Shown one piece after another: positions 21,722 to 33,248 of a DNA stretch of 64,000 bases. The notes under the pieces are model-generated. The model did not search any database. It was not told where the DNA came from and was given only the letters and a program-made list of their open reading frames with translations. The position numbers and the translations under genes were made by a program. Origin of the DNA: Actinomyces timonensis DSM 23838 (GTDB lineage Bacteria > Actinomycetota > Actinomycetes > Actinomycetales > Actinomycetaceae); contig NZ_JH806632.1 in the NCBI RefSeq assembly GCF_000295095.1, forward strand, positions 446,450-510,449, read 5' to 3'. Numbering within the stretch: position 1 is the first letter of the stretch; the number at the start of each line of letters is the position of its first letter.

Positions 21722-22076
21722 TGAGCCCCTCTGGTGCTGCCGGGCTGTCCGCACTGCTGAAGGTCGTTGATCGCGGCAAGGAGAGCCGCGTCGCGCTCCT
21801 CCTGGGGCATGGAGGCGAGGTCATCAGCGGAACCGAAGGTCCCACTGCCCCCCTCGGCTGATCTTGAGCCAGAGCATGATCGTGTCCCGGCTTCTGGAAC
21901 CCTCCCCGGGGCCTCTTACCGGAGGGCAGTTCCGCGCGTACCAGCGAACAATGTTGTTCTCAACACGGAACTGCTGCGAATCCATAAGATCGAGCGAATT
22001 CAGCGGGATAGCGTCACCAGAGTAGCCATTCGACTGCTCCAGCCGCGCCGGAACCGCGGCACCGGCGCGATTCAGT
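21718..22076 (-). pseudogene. Gene remnant left of the insertion sequence
   Basis: From the insertion-sequence edge a frame stays open for about 84 codons (22076 to a TGA at 21824-21826; it includes LDLMDSQQFRVENNIVRWY). The following 30 codons of another frame (MPQEERDAALLAAINDLQQC, ATG at 21810) run on to a stop overlapping the next gene's ATG. This reads like the 3' end of one gene with a frameshift near 21826, its 5' part lost at the insertion. The base composition is less GC-rich than its neighbours. No family is recognised, and it does not continue the ABC ATPase broken on the other side. Confidence 0.35.
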
Positions 22077-22991
22077 GAGGCTTATTCATAGGGTGTAGGT
22101 GAATATGAGTCCGAGGACTGCGGTGATGGTTTCCGGGAAGGTTTCCGGTGGTCTTCTGCAGCCGGTGCGCAGGACTCTCCAGGCCTTGATGTTGGCGATG
22201 ACTCGTTCGATCTTGTGGCGGATCTGGTTGACGGCCCGGTTGCAGGCCTTGTCGTCTGGGTGGAGGGGAAGTCTCGCGGGTTCTCTTCTCGGGGTGATCA
22301 TGCCCAGCCCGATGCGCCCCTTGTCGCCAATACGCCTGGGTGGTGACGCCCCGTCGGGCAGGTCGGCGGCGGGGACGTCGAGCAGGCCGCCGCGGCGCAG
22401 GGCCTGAGCGTCGTGCGCGCATCCGTCCTGGGGGTCGGACACCCAGGCCAGGGTCCCTGACAGGGCGCAGGCCACCTGGACGCTCAGCCCCGTGGTCTTG
22501 TGCTCACCGGAGCACAGCTCAAAGTGGTCCTTCCAGGACCAGCACTGAAAGCAGGGCGCCGTCGATGATCAGCTGGGCCGTGGCATCCAGGTCCTCCACC
22601 GTTGGAGCACTGCCGTTCAGGCATGCGGCAATCAGGGGCGTGCAGGCGCTGATGACGCGAAAGACGGTGGCCTGCCAGACGCCGTAGAGCTCGGCGAGCA
22701 GCTCCTGGGGCAGGCTGTGCCGCAGCCAGGATCAGGGTCAGGCGCACGCACACGAACAGCCCCAGCGCCCTCGCCCCGAAGACCGGCAGATCGGGGTTCT
22801 CGGCGAAAATGGCCTCGCACAGGCCCATAACCTCACACCGAGGGATTCTCGTGCTACTATTCGTCATGGCGGTTTGCCTCTTGGTCGGATTGGCTTAAGC
22901 ACCAAAGATTCTCTCAAGAGCAAGCCGCCACCCTGCTTAGCGACACGCTATTACCAACAAAACACCCTAAACACCCCTATGAATAAGCCTC
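22077..22991 (-). mobile_element. Decayed IS5-family-like insertion sequence with 17-bp terminal repeats
   Basis: The ends GAGGCTTATTCATAGGG (22077-22093) and its exact complement (22975-22991) bound 915 bp that hold one frameshifted transposase gene. I see no clear target duplication at either edge, which fits a deletion next to the element. It has replaced the 3' half of an ABC ATPase gene on its right side. Confidence 0.85.
22086..22867 (-). pseudogene. IS5-type DDE transposase, frameshifted
   Basis: The transposase reads through three frames. MTNSSTRIPRCEVMGLCEAI to VRLTLI comes first. Then LRHSLPQELLAELYGVWQAT to DLDATAQLIIDGALL, with the first catalytic D in IIDG. Then CWSWKDHFELCSGEHKTTGL to the end, with D in WVSDPQDG and E in HKIERVIANIK. 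At least two frameshifts (near 22725 and near 22550) separate these, so no active enzyme can be made. The reconstructed protein matches the HTH_Tnp_4 / DDE_Tnp_4 type of IS5-family transposase common in Actinomyces. The stop codon lies inside the left terminal repeat. Confidence 0.82.
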
Positions 22992-23421
22992 GCTGCATGG
23001 TCCCGCCGGAAAGAGTCCCGATCCTCGATTCCAGCACCGCATCGAGCCCCAGGGCGACTGCGAGCTCGTCGATCCGATGGTGGGTCTCCCCCTCGCCCAT
23101 CGCCTGGAGCCACGCCGCGTAGAGGAGCGCCGCTCTCACGGTCAAGCGCCTGGGGAAAGAGGATCTCTGCGGCAGGAATCCGAGGCCTGCCCTGGCCTGG
23201 CGCGTCTGGCTCACGAGATCGTTCCCGCCGATGGAGACCCGGCCGCGCTCCAGTGGAATGAGCCCGGTGATCGCGCGGAGGAGAGTGGTTTTACCACTGC
23301 CATTGGGCCCGACGACGGCGGTCACTCCCGTGCCGCAGGTCAAGGATATTCCGTCGAGAATCTCCCTCCCGCCAAGCCGGACTCGGACGCCATCGACCAC
23401 AAGGCCGTCGCCTGTTCCCAT
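22951..23421 (-). pseudogene. ABC transporter ATP-binding protein, truncated by the insertion sequence
   Basis: N-terminal part of an ABC ATPase: Walker A GPNGSGKTT, the Q-loop region LGFLPQRSSFPRRLTV, and the signature LSGGTMQR. The native sequence stops at 22992, directly after the signature motif; the last 11 codons and the stop belong to the insertion sequence. Walker B, the D-loop and the H-loop are missing, so the protein cannot hydrolyse ATP. The missing half is not found on the other side of the element. The start at 23421 has AGGAGGGG upstream. Confidence 0.85.
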
Positions 23422-23597
23422 GCCCCTCCTTCGGCGTTCCCATCAGCCACAGAATCCATCCTGACCGCGTTATTCACAAGGACCATCAGTGGTTTCCCGT
23501 GCCTTTGCCAGGCTCCTCCCAGAATAAGCCCTCCTTTCACAGGAGGGTTCGCCGTTCTTCCCGTCGGCAGTCGCACCGCATCGGGCACACTTGCGCC

Positions 23598-24044
23598 ATG
23601 GGCGCTATCAAGGGGATCGGGACGGACCTCGTGGGGATCGCGCGTCTCGCGGAGGCGCTCGACCGCTCGCCGTCGCTGGCCCGGCGCCTCTTCACCCCCG
23701 CTGAGCTGAGCTCGGGCGGCGACGGCGGCACGAGCGCCCCCGGCAGCGCGGCCCATGCCGCCAGTCCCGGCGCGGCGAGCCTCGCCGCGCGCTTCGCCGC
23801 CAAGGAGGCCGTCATCAAGGCCATTGGCGCGGCCGGCCAGAGCGCTCCCCCAGGCAGCGTGCCCCCTCCCCCACCGTCCTGGCGCTACACGGAGATCGAG
23901 GTCGTCTCCTCCCCCGGGTCTCCCCCGCGCCTCGCCCTCCACGGCGCCGTCGCGCGGCACGCCGCCGCGCTGGGCATCACCGCATGGCACCTCTCGCTCA
24001 GCCACGACGCCGAGGCGGCCCTCGCCTTCGTCGTCGCCGAGTAG
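23598..24044 (+). CDS. acpS: Holo-[acyl-carrier-protein] synthase
   Basis: Transfers 4'-phosphopantetheine from CoA to acyl carrier protein. The metal-binding D of GIGTDLVGIARL and the catalytic ARFAAKEAVIKAIG motif are present. A G/S/A-rich insert of about 25 residues precedes the second motif and a proline run follows it, making 148 residues instead of about 120. The ATG at 23598 is chosen because the family starts at GIGTDLV; the frame is open upstream without homology. It lies just right of the accessory patch and convergent with glmS. Confidence 0.92.
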   Translation: MGAIKGIGTDLVGIARLAEALDRSPSLARRLFTPAELSSGGDGGTSAPGSAAHAASPGAASLAARFAAKEAVIKAIGAAGQSAPPGSVPPPPPSWRYTEIEVVSSPGSPPRLALHGAVARHAAALGITAWHLSLSHDAEAALAFVVAE

Positions 24045-24096
24045 CACGGGGGACGCCGAGTAGCGGAGAAGCAGGCTCCCGGAGGACAAGAGCTCA

Positions 24097-24137
24097 GGGC
24101 CCCGGCGGGCGCGATCGACTCGCTCCCGCCGGGGCCC
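24097..24137. terminator. Bidirectional hairpin between acpS and glmS
   Basis: A perfect 13-bp stem (GGGCCCCGGCGGG at 24097-24109 with 24125-24137) and 15-base loop sit between the two convergent stop codons. Confidence 0.7.
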
Positions 24138-24166
24138 CATCACAACAGCGGCGAGACCCGCCTATC

Positions 24167-26092
<1,926 letters not shown>

Positions 26093-26195
26093 GGGGTGAT
26101 CGAATCATGAGTGGAGCGCTCAGGAAAGCGTCATTGGTCGGGTCTTCTGTGATTCGCGGCAATCGGTTGCGCGGATCTGCGCGCGATCTTGACGC

Positions 26196-27191
26196 ATGAG
26201 TCAGACTTGGGCAGTGACCTCCTCGCACTCCCCCTACATCGAGCTGGCGCGCGAGCAGTGGAGGGCCCTGGCGTCCTCCACTCCCCTGCCCCTGACGCAG
26301 GACGACGTCGTCAAGCTCCGCGGCCTGGGAGACCCCACGGACCTGGTCGAGGTCGACGCCGTCTACCGCCCCCTGACCGCGATCCTCCAGGACTACATCC
26401 TCACCTCCCGGGAGCGCGCCCGCCGCACGGCCGAGTTCCTCGGCGTCGACACCCGCCCGACCCCCTTCGTCATCGCCGTGGCCGGCTCGGTCGCGGTGGG
26501 GAAGTCGACGACGGCCCGCCTCATCGCCCATCTCCTGGCCCGCTTCCCGGGCACGCCCCGCGTGGACCTGGTGACCACCGACGGGTTCCTCCTGAGCAAC
26601 GCCGAGCTGGAGGCGCGCGGGCTCATGGCGCGCAAGGGCTTCCCCGAGTCCTACGACCGGCGCGCGCTCGTGGACTTCGTTGCCGCCGTCAAATCCGGCG
26701 CCCCTCGCGTCGAGGCCCCCGTCTACTCCCACAAGGTCTACGACATCGTCCCCGGGAGCAGCGTCGTCGTCGAGCAGCCCGACGTCCTGGTCCTGGAGGG
26801 GCTCAACGTGCTCCAGCCCGCGCCGAGGGGCAGGGCCGCGCCCGAGCACGACGTCCTACATGAGGGGCATCCCTCCTCCGCGGCCCTGGCGGTATCGGAC
26901 TTCATCGATTTCTCGATCTACGTCGACGCCGATCCCGCCGACATCCGCCGCTGGTACCTGGACCGCTTCCTCACCCTCAAGCGCACCGCCTTCAACGACC
27001 CGGAGTCCTACTTCCAGCGCTTCGCGTCGATCCCCGACGACATCGCCCTGACGGCGGCCAGCGAGATCTGGGAGTCGGTCAACCTGGCGAACCTGCGGGA
27101 GAACATCGCCCCCACCCGCGGTCGGGCGACCCTTGTGCTGGTCAAGGGCCCCGATCACCACATGAGCCGCGTCCTGCTGCGCAAGGCCTGA
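26196..27191 (+). CDS. coaA: Type I pantothenate kinase
   Basis: Phosphorylates pantothenate, the first step of CoA synthesis. The P-loop AVAGSVAVGKSTTAR is present, followed by VTTDGFLLSNAELE, ARKGFPESYDRRALVDF and the CoaA-specific PVYSHKVYDIVP. The length is 331 residues. An insert of about 20 residues (APRGRAAPEHDVLHEGHPSS) replaces a short loop after EGLNVLQ. It is divergent from glmS. Confidence 0.95.
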   Translation: MSQTWAVTSSHSPYIELAREQWRALASSTPLPLTQDDVVKLRGLGDPTDLVEVDAVYRPLTAILQDYILTSRERARRTAEFLGVDTRPTPFVIAVAGSVAVGKSTTARLIAHLLARFPGTPRVDLVTTDGFLLSNAELEARGLMARKGFPESYDRRALVDFVAAVKSGAPRVEAPVYSHKVYDIVPGSSVVVEQPDVLVLEGLNVLQPAPRGRAAPEHDVLHEGHPSSAALAVSDFIDFSIYVDADPADIRRWYLDRFLTLKRTAFNDPESYFQRFASIPDDIALTAASEIWESVNLANLRENIAPTRGRATLVLVKGPDHHMSRVLLRKA

Positions 27192-27334
27192 ACCCGCCCG
27201 CCGCCGTCTCGCCATGCCGACGGTCCTAGATGGTCCCCGCGATCGCCCTCTACTGTTGCGCCCATCACTCACATCCCTGTGATCTGCGTCCTCTCGTCGC
27301 AGCGCCACGGGGATGCCTGCTGAGAGGAGCCACC

Positions 27335-28888
27335 ATGCGCGTGGGAATCCCCTGCCAACCACCGGGCCATGCCCTGGCAGCCGCGACGCCGCGGACCGTC
27401 GCCCGGATCGTCCGCCTGGGCTACGAGGTCGCGGTCGAGCGCGGCGCCGGGGCCGCCGCCAGCTTCCCCGACGCCGACTACGAGGAGGCCGGCGCGCTCC
27501 TGACCGATCGCGCGGGCGCGTGGGGGGCCGACGTCGTCGCCTCCACCGGAGCGCCCACCGCCGCCGAGCTCGACCTCATGCGCCCGGGCGCCGCGCTCAT
27601 CAGCCGCCTCGGCCCTGCGCGCAGCCCGGAGCTCCTGGAGGACCTGCGGCGCCGCGGCCTGACCGGCCTGGCGATCGACGCCGTGCCCCGCATCTCCCGC
27701 GCCCAGGCCATGGACGTGCTCTCCTCCCAGGCGAACCTCGCCGGCTACCGGGCCGTCATCGAGGCCGCCTCCAGCTTCGGCCGCCTGCTGGGCGGGCAGG
27801 TGACCGCGGCCGGCAAGTTCCCGCCGGCCACCGTCTACGTCATCGGCGCTGGCGTGGCAGGGCTCGCGGCGATCGGCACAGCGCACTCGCTGGGCGCCGT
27901 CGTGCGCGGCACCGACGTGCGCCCCGAGGTGGCCGACCAGGTGCGCTCCGTGGGCGCCGAGTTCGTGCCCGTGCCCACCGCCCAGGAGGTCTCCTCCGAC
28001 GGCTACGCCAAGGAGATGAGCTCGGACCAGGCTGCCCTCGCCCAGGCCCTCTACGCCCGCGAGGCGGCCGGCGCGGACATCGTCATCACGACGGCGAACA
28101 TCCCGGGCCGCCGCTCCCCCATCCTCCTTGACCGCGCGGCCGTGGAGGCGATGCGCCCCGGCACGGTCATCGTGGACATGGCGGCGGCCAACGGCGGCAA
28201 CACCGAGCTGACCGTGCCGGGCGAGACCATCACGACGCCCGGCGGCGTCACCATCATCGGGGCCACGGATCTGGCCGAGCGCCTTCCGGCCCAGGCCTCC
28301 CAGCTCTACGGGCAGAACATCGTCAACCTGCTCACCCTCATGACACCCGCCAAGGACGGCGTTCTCGCGCTCGACCTGGAGGACGACGTCGTCCGCGGCA
28401 TCACCGTGTGCGCCGACGGCGAGCTCCTGTGGCCACCACCGCCCATCTCGGTCTCGGCGGCGCCCGCCCCCGGCACCGCGCCGCAGCGCTCCCCGGAGGA
28501 GGAGGCGGCCGAGCTCGCCGCGGCGGCCCGGGCCAAGGCCCGCTCCCGGCGTCGGCGCATGGCGGGGATCGCGGTCACCGCGGCGCTGGCGGCCGCCCTC
28601 GTCCTGGCCACGCCAGCCGCCGTCACCAGCCACTACATCGTGCTGGCGCTGTCCATCATCCTCGGGTTCCACATCATCTCCAACGTGACCCCCGCGCTGC
28701 ACACCCCGCTCATGTCGGTGACCAACGCGATCTCCGGCATTATCCTGCTGGGGGCAATCTCGCAGGTCGGCAACGCGAACCCGCTCATCAGCGCCATCGC
28801 CTTCGTGGCGGTCGCGCTGGCCACGATCAATGTCTTCGGCGGATTCGTGGTCACCCACCGCATGCTCGCCATGTTCAGGAAGGACTGA
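27335..28888 (+). CDS. pntA: NAD(P) transhydrogenase subunit alpha (alpha1 and alpha2 fused)
   Basis: Proton-translocating transhydrogenase subunit that binds NAD(H) and contributes membrane helices. The first 380 residues are the NAD-binding domain I ([20 protein letters not shown], then [17 protein letters not shown]). A charged linker (about 395-430) leads to four helices with the typical [25 protein letters not shown]-type core. The ATG at 27335 has AGAGGAG upstream and gives 517 residues; the frame is open earlier without homology. Many actinobacteria split this into two genes, here they are one. pntB starts four bases later. Confidence 0.94.
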   Translation: MRVGIPCQPPGHALAAATPRTVARIVRLGYEVAVERGAGAAASFPDADYEEAGALLTDRAGAWGADVVASTGAPTAAELDLMRPGAALISRLGPARSPELLEDLRRRGLTGLAIDAVPRISRAQAMDVLSSQANLAGYRAVIEAASSFGRLLGGQVTAAGKFPPATVYVIGAGVAGLAAIGTAHSLGAVVRGTDVRPEVADQVRSVGAEFVPVPTAQEVSSDGYAKEMSSDQAALAQALYAREAAGADIVITTANIPGRRSPILLDRAAVEAMRPGTVIVDMAAANGGNTELTVPGETITTPGGVTIIGATDLAERLPAQASQLYGQNIVNLLTLMTPAKDGVLALDLEDDVVRGITVCADGELLWPPPPISVSAAPAPGTAPQRSPEEEAAELAAAARAKARSRRRRMAGIAVTAALAAALVLATPAAVTSHYIVLALSIILGFHIISNVTPALHTPLMSVTNAISGIILLGAISQVGNANPLISAIAFVAVALATINVFGGFVVTHRMLAMFRKD

Positions 28889-28892
28889 GCCG

Positions 28893-30323
28893 ATGCACGC
28901 AGCACTCGCCCTGCCCTCCCCGGTGGCGCTGGCGTACATCGTCGCCGCGCTCCTGTTCATCGCCGCTGCGGCGGGCCTGTCCCGCCACGAGACCGCCGTC
29001 ACCGGCAATATCGCCGGGGCGGTCGGCATGGGGGTCGCCGTGGCGGCCGCCATCGGGCTGGCCCTCACCTCCCACCCGGGCCGCGGCGTGATCGCCACCG
29101 CGGTCCTCATCGCGCTCGCCCTGGGGATCGGCGCGGTCATCGGCATGTTCCTCGCCGGGAGGGTCGCGATGACCGGGATGCCGCAGCTCATCGCCGTCCT
29201 CAACGGGCTCGTGGGCCTGGCCGCCGTCCTCGTGGGATACAACTCCTACGCCACCCCGGACGAGATGTCCCACGCCCTGGGAGCCTTCCACCTCGGCGAG
29301 GTGTTCCTGGGCGTCCTCGTGGGCGCCGTGACCTTCACCGGCTCGGTGCTCGCGGCCCTCAAGCTGTCCGGCAAGGTGCCTGGGCGCCCCCTGACCCTGC
29401 CGGGGCGCAACCTGCTCAACCTCGGGATGCTGCTCGTCTCGGGCGCCCTCATGGTCGCTTTCATGCTCCTGCCCGAGCACTCGCCGGCCGCATGGGCCTG
29501 CCTGGGGGTCATGACGCTCCTGGCGCTCATCCTCGGCGCGCACCTCGTGCTGGCGATCGGCGGCGGGGATATGCCCGTCGTCGTGTCCATCATGAACGCC
29601 TACTCGGGCTGGGCCTCGGCCTTCACCGGCTTCATGATCAACAACGACCTGCTCATCATCACGGGCACGCTTGTGGGCTCGTCCGGCGCCTACCTGTCCT
29701 ACCTCATGTGCCAGGCGATGAACCGCTCCTTCATGTCGGTGCTCCTGGGCGGCTTCGGCACCGAGGGTGCGACGGCGCCCAGGGCGTCGGCGCAGGAGGG
29801 CACGATCGTCGAGACCGATGCCGCGTCCCTGGCGCGCGACCTGCAGTCCGCGCGGCGCGTCGTCATCACCCCGGGCTACGGGATGGCAGTGGCCCAGGCG
29901 CAGTACCCGGTGGCCGTGCTCACCGAGATGCTGCGCTCCCAGGGCGTTGAGGTGAGCTTCGGCATCCACCCCGTGGCGGGCCGCCTGCCCGGGCATATGA
30001 ACGTCCTGCTGGCCGAGGCGAAGGTCCCCTACGACCTGGTCCTGGAGATGGACGAGGTGAACGACGATTTCTCCGACGTCGACGTCGTGCTCGTCATCGG
30101 CGCCAATGACACGGTCAACCCGGCCGCCGAGGAGCCCGGCTCCCCCATCGCGGGCATGCCCGTGCTGCGCGTGTGGGAGGCGGGGCGCGTCGTCGTCTTC
30201 AAGCGCTCGATGGCCACCGGCTACGCGGGCGTGACCAACCCCCTGTTCTTCAAGGAGAACACCGCCATGCTCTTCGGGGACGCCAAGGGCACGGTGGAAG
30301 AGATCATCCGCGCCCTCGACTGA
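28893..30323 (+). CDS. pntB: NAD(P) transhydrogenase subunit beta
   Basis: Membrane and NADP(H)-binding subunit of the transhydrogenase, coupling hydride transfer to proton flow. The N-terminal half is helices with [22 protein letters not shown]. The C-terminal domain III has [52 protein letters not shown] and [12 protein letters not shown]. The length is 476 residues. It follows pntA after four bases, so the two are co-translated, and a strong terminator ends the unit. Confidence 0.95.
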   Translation: MHAALALPSPVALAYIVAALLFIAAAAGLSRHETAVTGNIAGAVGMGVAVAAAIGLALTSHPGRGVIATAVLIALALGIGAVIGMFLAGRVAMTGMPQLIAVLNGLVGLAAVLVGYNSYATPDEMSHALGAFHLGEVFLGVLVGAVTFTGSVLAALKLSGKVPGRPLTLPGRNLLNLGMLLVSGALMVAFMLLPEHSPAAWACLGVMTLLALILGAHLVLAIGGGDMPVVVSIMNAYSGWASAFTGFMINNDLLIITGTLVGSSGAYLSYLMCQAMNRSFMSVLLGGFGTEGATAPRASAQEGTIVETDAASLARDLQSARRVVITPGYGMAVAQAQYPVAVLTEMLRSQGVEVSFGIHPVAGRLPGHMNVLLAEAKVPYDLVLEMDEVNDDFSDVDVVLVIGANDTVNPAAEEPGSPIAGMPVLRVWEAGRVVVFKRSMATGYAGVTNPLFFKENTAMLFGDAKGTVEEIIRALD

Positions 30324-30376
30324 CGGGCCGCCGCGTTCTCAGTACTCTCGGCGCCCTCAGCGCTCCCACCGCGGAC

Positions 30377-30417
30377 ATGGAGCGGGGCCCCGGCGCGCTG
30401 CCGGGGCCCCGCTCCAT
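30377..30417. terminator. Bidirectional hairpin between pntB and glmM
   Basis: A perfect 18-bp stem (30377-30394 with 30400-30417, loop GCGCT) lies between the convergent pntB and glmM stop codons. Confidence 0.8.
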
Positions 30418-30438
30418 GAGGTCTATCGCGGTCCCGCC

Positions 30439-31794
30439 TCAGAGGGCCAGGCGCTCCTTGACGACGCCGGCGAGTCGGCTGGCGACGGCGTCGGCCTGCT
30501 CCTGGGTGGCGGCCTCGACCATGACGCGCACGAGCGGCTCGGTGCCCGAGGGGCGCAACAGGACCCGACCGGTCTCGCCCAGGTCCTTCTCCGCGGAGGC
30601 CACCGCGTCCTGCACGGCCTTGTTAGTGCTGGCGGCGCCCTTGTCGACGTTCTTGACGTTGATGAGGGTCTGGGGCAGGCGGGTGACGACGCTGGCCAGC
30701 TCGGCCAGCGTCTTGCCGGTGCGCTTGACGCGCGCGGCCACGTGCAGGGAGGTGAGCACGCCGTCACCGGTGGTGGCGTGGACAGTGTCGATGACGTGCC
30801 CGGACTGCTCGCCGCCCAAGGTGTAGCCGCCCTGGAGCATCCGCTCGAGCACGTAGCGGTCGCCCACGCCGGTCTGGACGGTGCGGATGCCGTGCTCGCG
30901 CATGGCCAGGATGAGGCCGAGGTTGCTCATGACGGTGACGACGAGCGTGTCGGAGCCGAGGGTGCCGTCGGCCTTCATGCCGATGGCGAGCATGCCCATG
31001 ATCTGGTCGCCGTCAACGAGCTTGCCGTCGGCGTCCACGGCCAGGCAGCGGTCGGCGTCGCCGTCGTAGGCCACACCCATGTCCGCCCCGACCGCCGTGA
31101 CGTAGTTCTGCAGCTGCTCGGGGTGGGTAGAGCCGCAGTTGTCGTTGATGTTGAGGCCGTCCGGGGAGGCGTTGATGACAATGACCTCGGCGCCGGCGGC
31201 CCGCAGCGCGGCCGGGCCGACGGCGGAGGCGGCACCGTTGGAGGCGTCGACGACGATGCGCAGCCCGGACAGATCGGTGGCGACGGAGTCGACGAGATGG
31301 TTGATGTAGTTCTGGTCGGCGACGGTCTCCCCCTTGATGACGCGGCCGACGTCGGCGCCGGTGGGGCGGTCGTTGACCTTGCCCAGGAGGGCCTCGATCT
31401 CGTCCTCGACGGCGTCGGCGAGCTTGTAGCCGCCGCGGGCGATGAACTTGATGCCGTTGTCCGGGAAGGGGTTGTGGGAGGCGGAGATCATGACGCCCAG
31501 GTCGATCTCCTGGGTGGCGGTCAGGTGGGCGATCGCGGGAGTCGGCAGGACGCCGACGCGGGTGACATCCACGCCGGAGGAGGCCAGGCCCGAGCTGATG
31601 GCGTGGTCGAGGAACTCGCCGGAGGCGCGGGTGTCGCGCCCGACGATCGCGCGGGGGCGGGCGCCACGGGAACGCGCGCGGGCTTCCTTGGTCAGGACGC
31701 GGGCGGCGGCCTCGCCGAGTTGGACGGCGAGGGCGGGGGTGAGCAGGTCGTTGGCCAGGCCCCGAACGCCGTCGGTGCCGAAGAGTCGTGCCAT
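30439..31794 (-). CDS. glmM: Phosphoglucosamine mutase
   Basis: Converts glucosamine-6-phosphate to glucosamine-1-phosphate on the way to UDP-GlcNAc. The phosphoserine loop [15 protein letters not shown], the metal loop [12 protein letters not shown], the sugar-binding GGEQSGHVI and the C-terminal [15 protein letters not shown] are all intact. The ATG at 31794 ([12 protein letters not shown]) gives 451 residues. It is downstream of rpsI on the same strand, with 235 bases between. Confidence 0.96.
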   Translation of the reverse strand: MARLFGTDGVRGLANDLLTPALAVQLGEAAARVLTKEARARSRGARPRAIVGRDTRASGEFLDHAISSGLASSGVDVTRVGVLPTPAIAHLTATQEIDLGVMISASHNPFPDNGIKFIARGGYKLADAVEDEIEALLGKVNDRPTGADVGRVIKGETVADQNYINHLVDSVATDLSGLRIVVDASNGAASAVGPAALRAAGAEVIVINASPDGLNINDNCGSTHPEQLQNYVTAVGADMGVAYDGDADRCLAVDADGKLVDGDQIMGMLAIGMKADGTLGSDTLVVTVMSNLGLILAMREHGIRTVQTGVGDRYVLERMLQGGYTLGGEQSGHVIDTVHATTGDGVLTSLHVAARVKRTGKTLAELASVVTRLPQTLINVKNVDKGAASTNKAVQDAVASAEKDLGETGRVLLRPSGTEPLVRVMVEAATQEQADAVASRLAGVVKERLAL

Positions 31795-31889
31795 GGGTGG
31801 GTTCCTCTCGTGTCTGGATTCCGAGGAGCATCCTCCCACTGTCCGCCGCGTCGCGCACCGCCAATACCGCCGGCACCGCCAATACCGCT

Positions 31890-31913
31890 GGCGCTGCCAG
31901 CACTGGCAGCGCC
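31890..31913 (-). terminator. Possible hairpin after rpsI
   Basis: GGCGCTGCCAG (31890-31900) and its complement (31903-31913) form an 11-bp palindrome in the rpsI-glmM gap. Just before it the sequence CACCGCCAATACCGC occurs twice in tandem. It could end the rplM-rpsI transcript. Confidence 0.4.
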
Positions 31914-32029
31914 GCCCGTGCCCGGTCGGGAAGCGCGGACGGCGCCCCGCCGGCCTCGCGTGGGAGCGGGGCGGACGGGGCGCCGTCGTTGTCGGAAGGG
32001 CATGGCCAGGGCGGCCAGCCCACGCCGTA

Positions 32030-32527
32030 TCAGCGCTTGGAGTACTGCGGGGCGCGGCGGGCCTTGTGCAGACCGGCCTTCTTGCGCTCGACGATGCGGG
32101 CGTCGCGGGTCAGGAAGCCAGCCTTCTTGAGGGCCGGGCGGTTGGCCTCGCGGTCGATCTCGTTGAGGGCGCGGGCGACGCCCAGGCGCAGGGCACCGGC
32201 CTGGCCGGAGATGCCGCCACCGTGGATGCGGGCGACGACGTCGAAGCGGCCCTCGAGGTCGAGGATCGTGAAGGGGGCGCGCACGAGCTGCTGGTGCAGC
32301 TTGTTGGGGAAGTAGTCCTCCAGAGTGCGGCCGTTGATGGTCCAGTTGCCGGTGCCGGGGATGAGGCGGACGCGGGCGACGGCCTCCTTGCGGCGGCCAA
32401 GGCCCGCCCCGGGGGCGGTGATGGACTGCCCGCGGCCCTCCACGGAGGTGCCGCCGGTCTCGGTGGTGTAGCTGGAGGGGGCGTTCTCCTCGTCCAGCGC
32501 GTCGATGTCGACAGTGGTCTCAGCCAC
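32030..32527 (-). CDS. rpsI: Ribosomal protein S9
   Basis: Small-subunit protein whose C-terminal tail reaches the P-site tRNA. The core runs from about residue 40 ([17 protein letters not shown]) to the invariant end APQYSKR. An N-terminal extension of about 35 acidic and S/T-rich residues precedes it, common in actinobacterial S9. It lies 43 bases downstream of rplM, the usual pair. Confidence 0.97.
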   Translation of the reverse strand: MAETTVDIDALDEENAPSSYTTETGGTSVEGRGQSITAPGAGLGRRKEAVARVRLIPGTGNWTINGRTLEDYFPNKLHQQLVRAPFTILDLEGRFDVVARIHGGGISGQAGALRLGVARALNEIDREANRPALKKAGFLTRDARIVERKKAGLHKARRAPQYSKR

Positions 32528-32570
32528 GATGTGTCCTTTGCTTGTCGCGGGGTGCCGGGCGCTGGAGCGC

Positions 32571-33014
32571 TTACTGGGCGACCTGGGTGATCTCGAAAGC
32601 CTGCGGGTTCTGCGAGGCGTGCGGGTGCTCGGGGCCGGCGTACACCTTGAGCTTCTTGAGCTGGGCGCGGCCGAGCTTGGTGTGAGGCACCATGCCCTTG
32701 ATGGCCTTCTCGACGGCGCGCTCGGGGCGCGTCGCCAGCAGGTCGCGGTAGGAGACGGCCGTCAGACCACCCGGGTAGCCGGAGTGGCGGTAGGCGAACT
32801 TGCGGTCGGCCTTGCCGTTGGTGAGGGCCACCTTGTCGGCGTTGATGATGACGACGTAGTCGCCGCAGTCGGCGTTGGGCGTGAACTGCGGCTTGTGCTT
32901 CCCACGGAGCAGGTTCGCGGCCTGAGCCGCGAGGCGGCCGAGAACGACGTCGGTGGCGTCAATGACGTACCAGTTCTTCTCGACGTCGCCGGGCTTCGGT
33001 GTGTACGTGCGCAC
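32571..33014 (-). CDS. rplM: Ribosomal protein L13
   Basis: Large-subunit assembly protein. Family segments are [28 protein letters not shown] and [13 protein letters not shown]. The start is a GTG at 33014 ([10 protein letters not shown]) with GAAGG upstream, giving 147 residues; the frame is open further upstream without homology. It is the first gene of rplM-rpsI and has its own promoter about 170 bases upstream. Confidence 0.97.
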   Translation of the reverse strand: MRTYTPKPGDVEKNWYVIDATDVVLGRLAAQAANLLRGKHKPQFTPNADCGDYVVIINADKVALTNGKADRKFAYRHSGYPGGLTAVSYRDLLATRPERAVEKAIKGMVPHTKLGRAQLKKLKVYAGPEHPHASQNPQAFEITQVAQ

Positions 33015-33181
33015 GGGCGTTGCCTTCGTTTCTCTTGGCGAGCGGTCACGTCGACGAGCGTTGAAGCGTCGCTGTTCGACGAGACCGCCATGGTCAGGTG
33101 AGGTGGTCGGAGCACTCGCGCCCCGGGGCGAGTGGGATGGCACCGCGGTTGCGCGTTCAGCGTGCTGCACGACGGTTGCCC

Positions 33182-33211
33182 ACATTACCGGCCGCTTGTC
33201 AGGGGGGTCAA
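33182..33211 (-). promoter_or_regulatory. Promoter for rplM-rpsI (TTGACC / TAATGT)
   Basis: On the minus strand TTGACC (33206-33211) and TAATGT (33182-33187) are 18 bases apart. This predicts a start near 33175 and a leader of about 160 bases before rplM. Confidence 0.6.
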
Positions 33212-33248
33212 AAGAAGGGGCCGCGCTCCCGCCGTGAATCCTGCCACG

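Noticed and set aside
23529-23547. CCCTCCT-loop-AGGAGGG hairpin upstream of acpS as a terminator
   Set aside because: The stem is only 7 bp, and it lies between two genes that diverge, so no transcript would clearly end there; its ribosome-binding-site-like arm is probably chance.
26093-26195. glmS ribozyme upstream of glmS
   Set aside because: The divergent gap to coaA is only about 100 bases and lacks the ribozyme core; such ribozymes are typical of Firmicutes.
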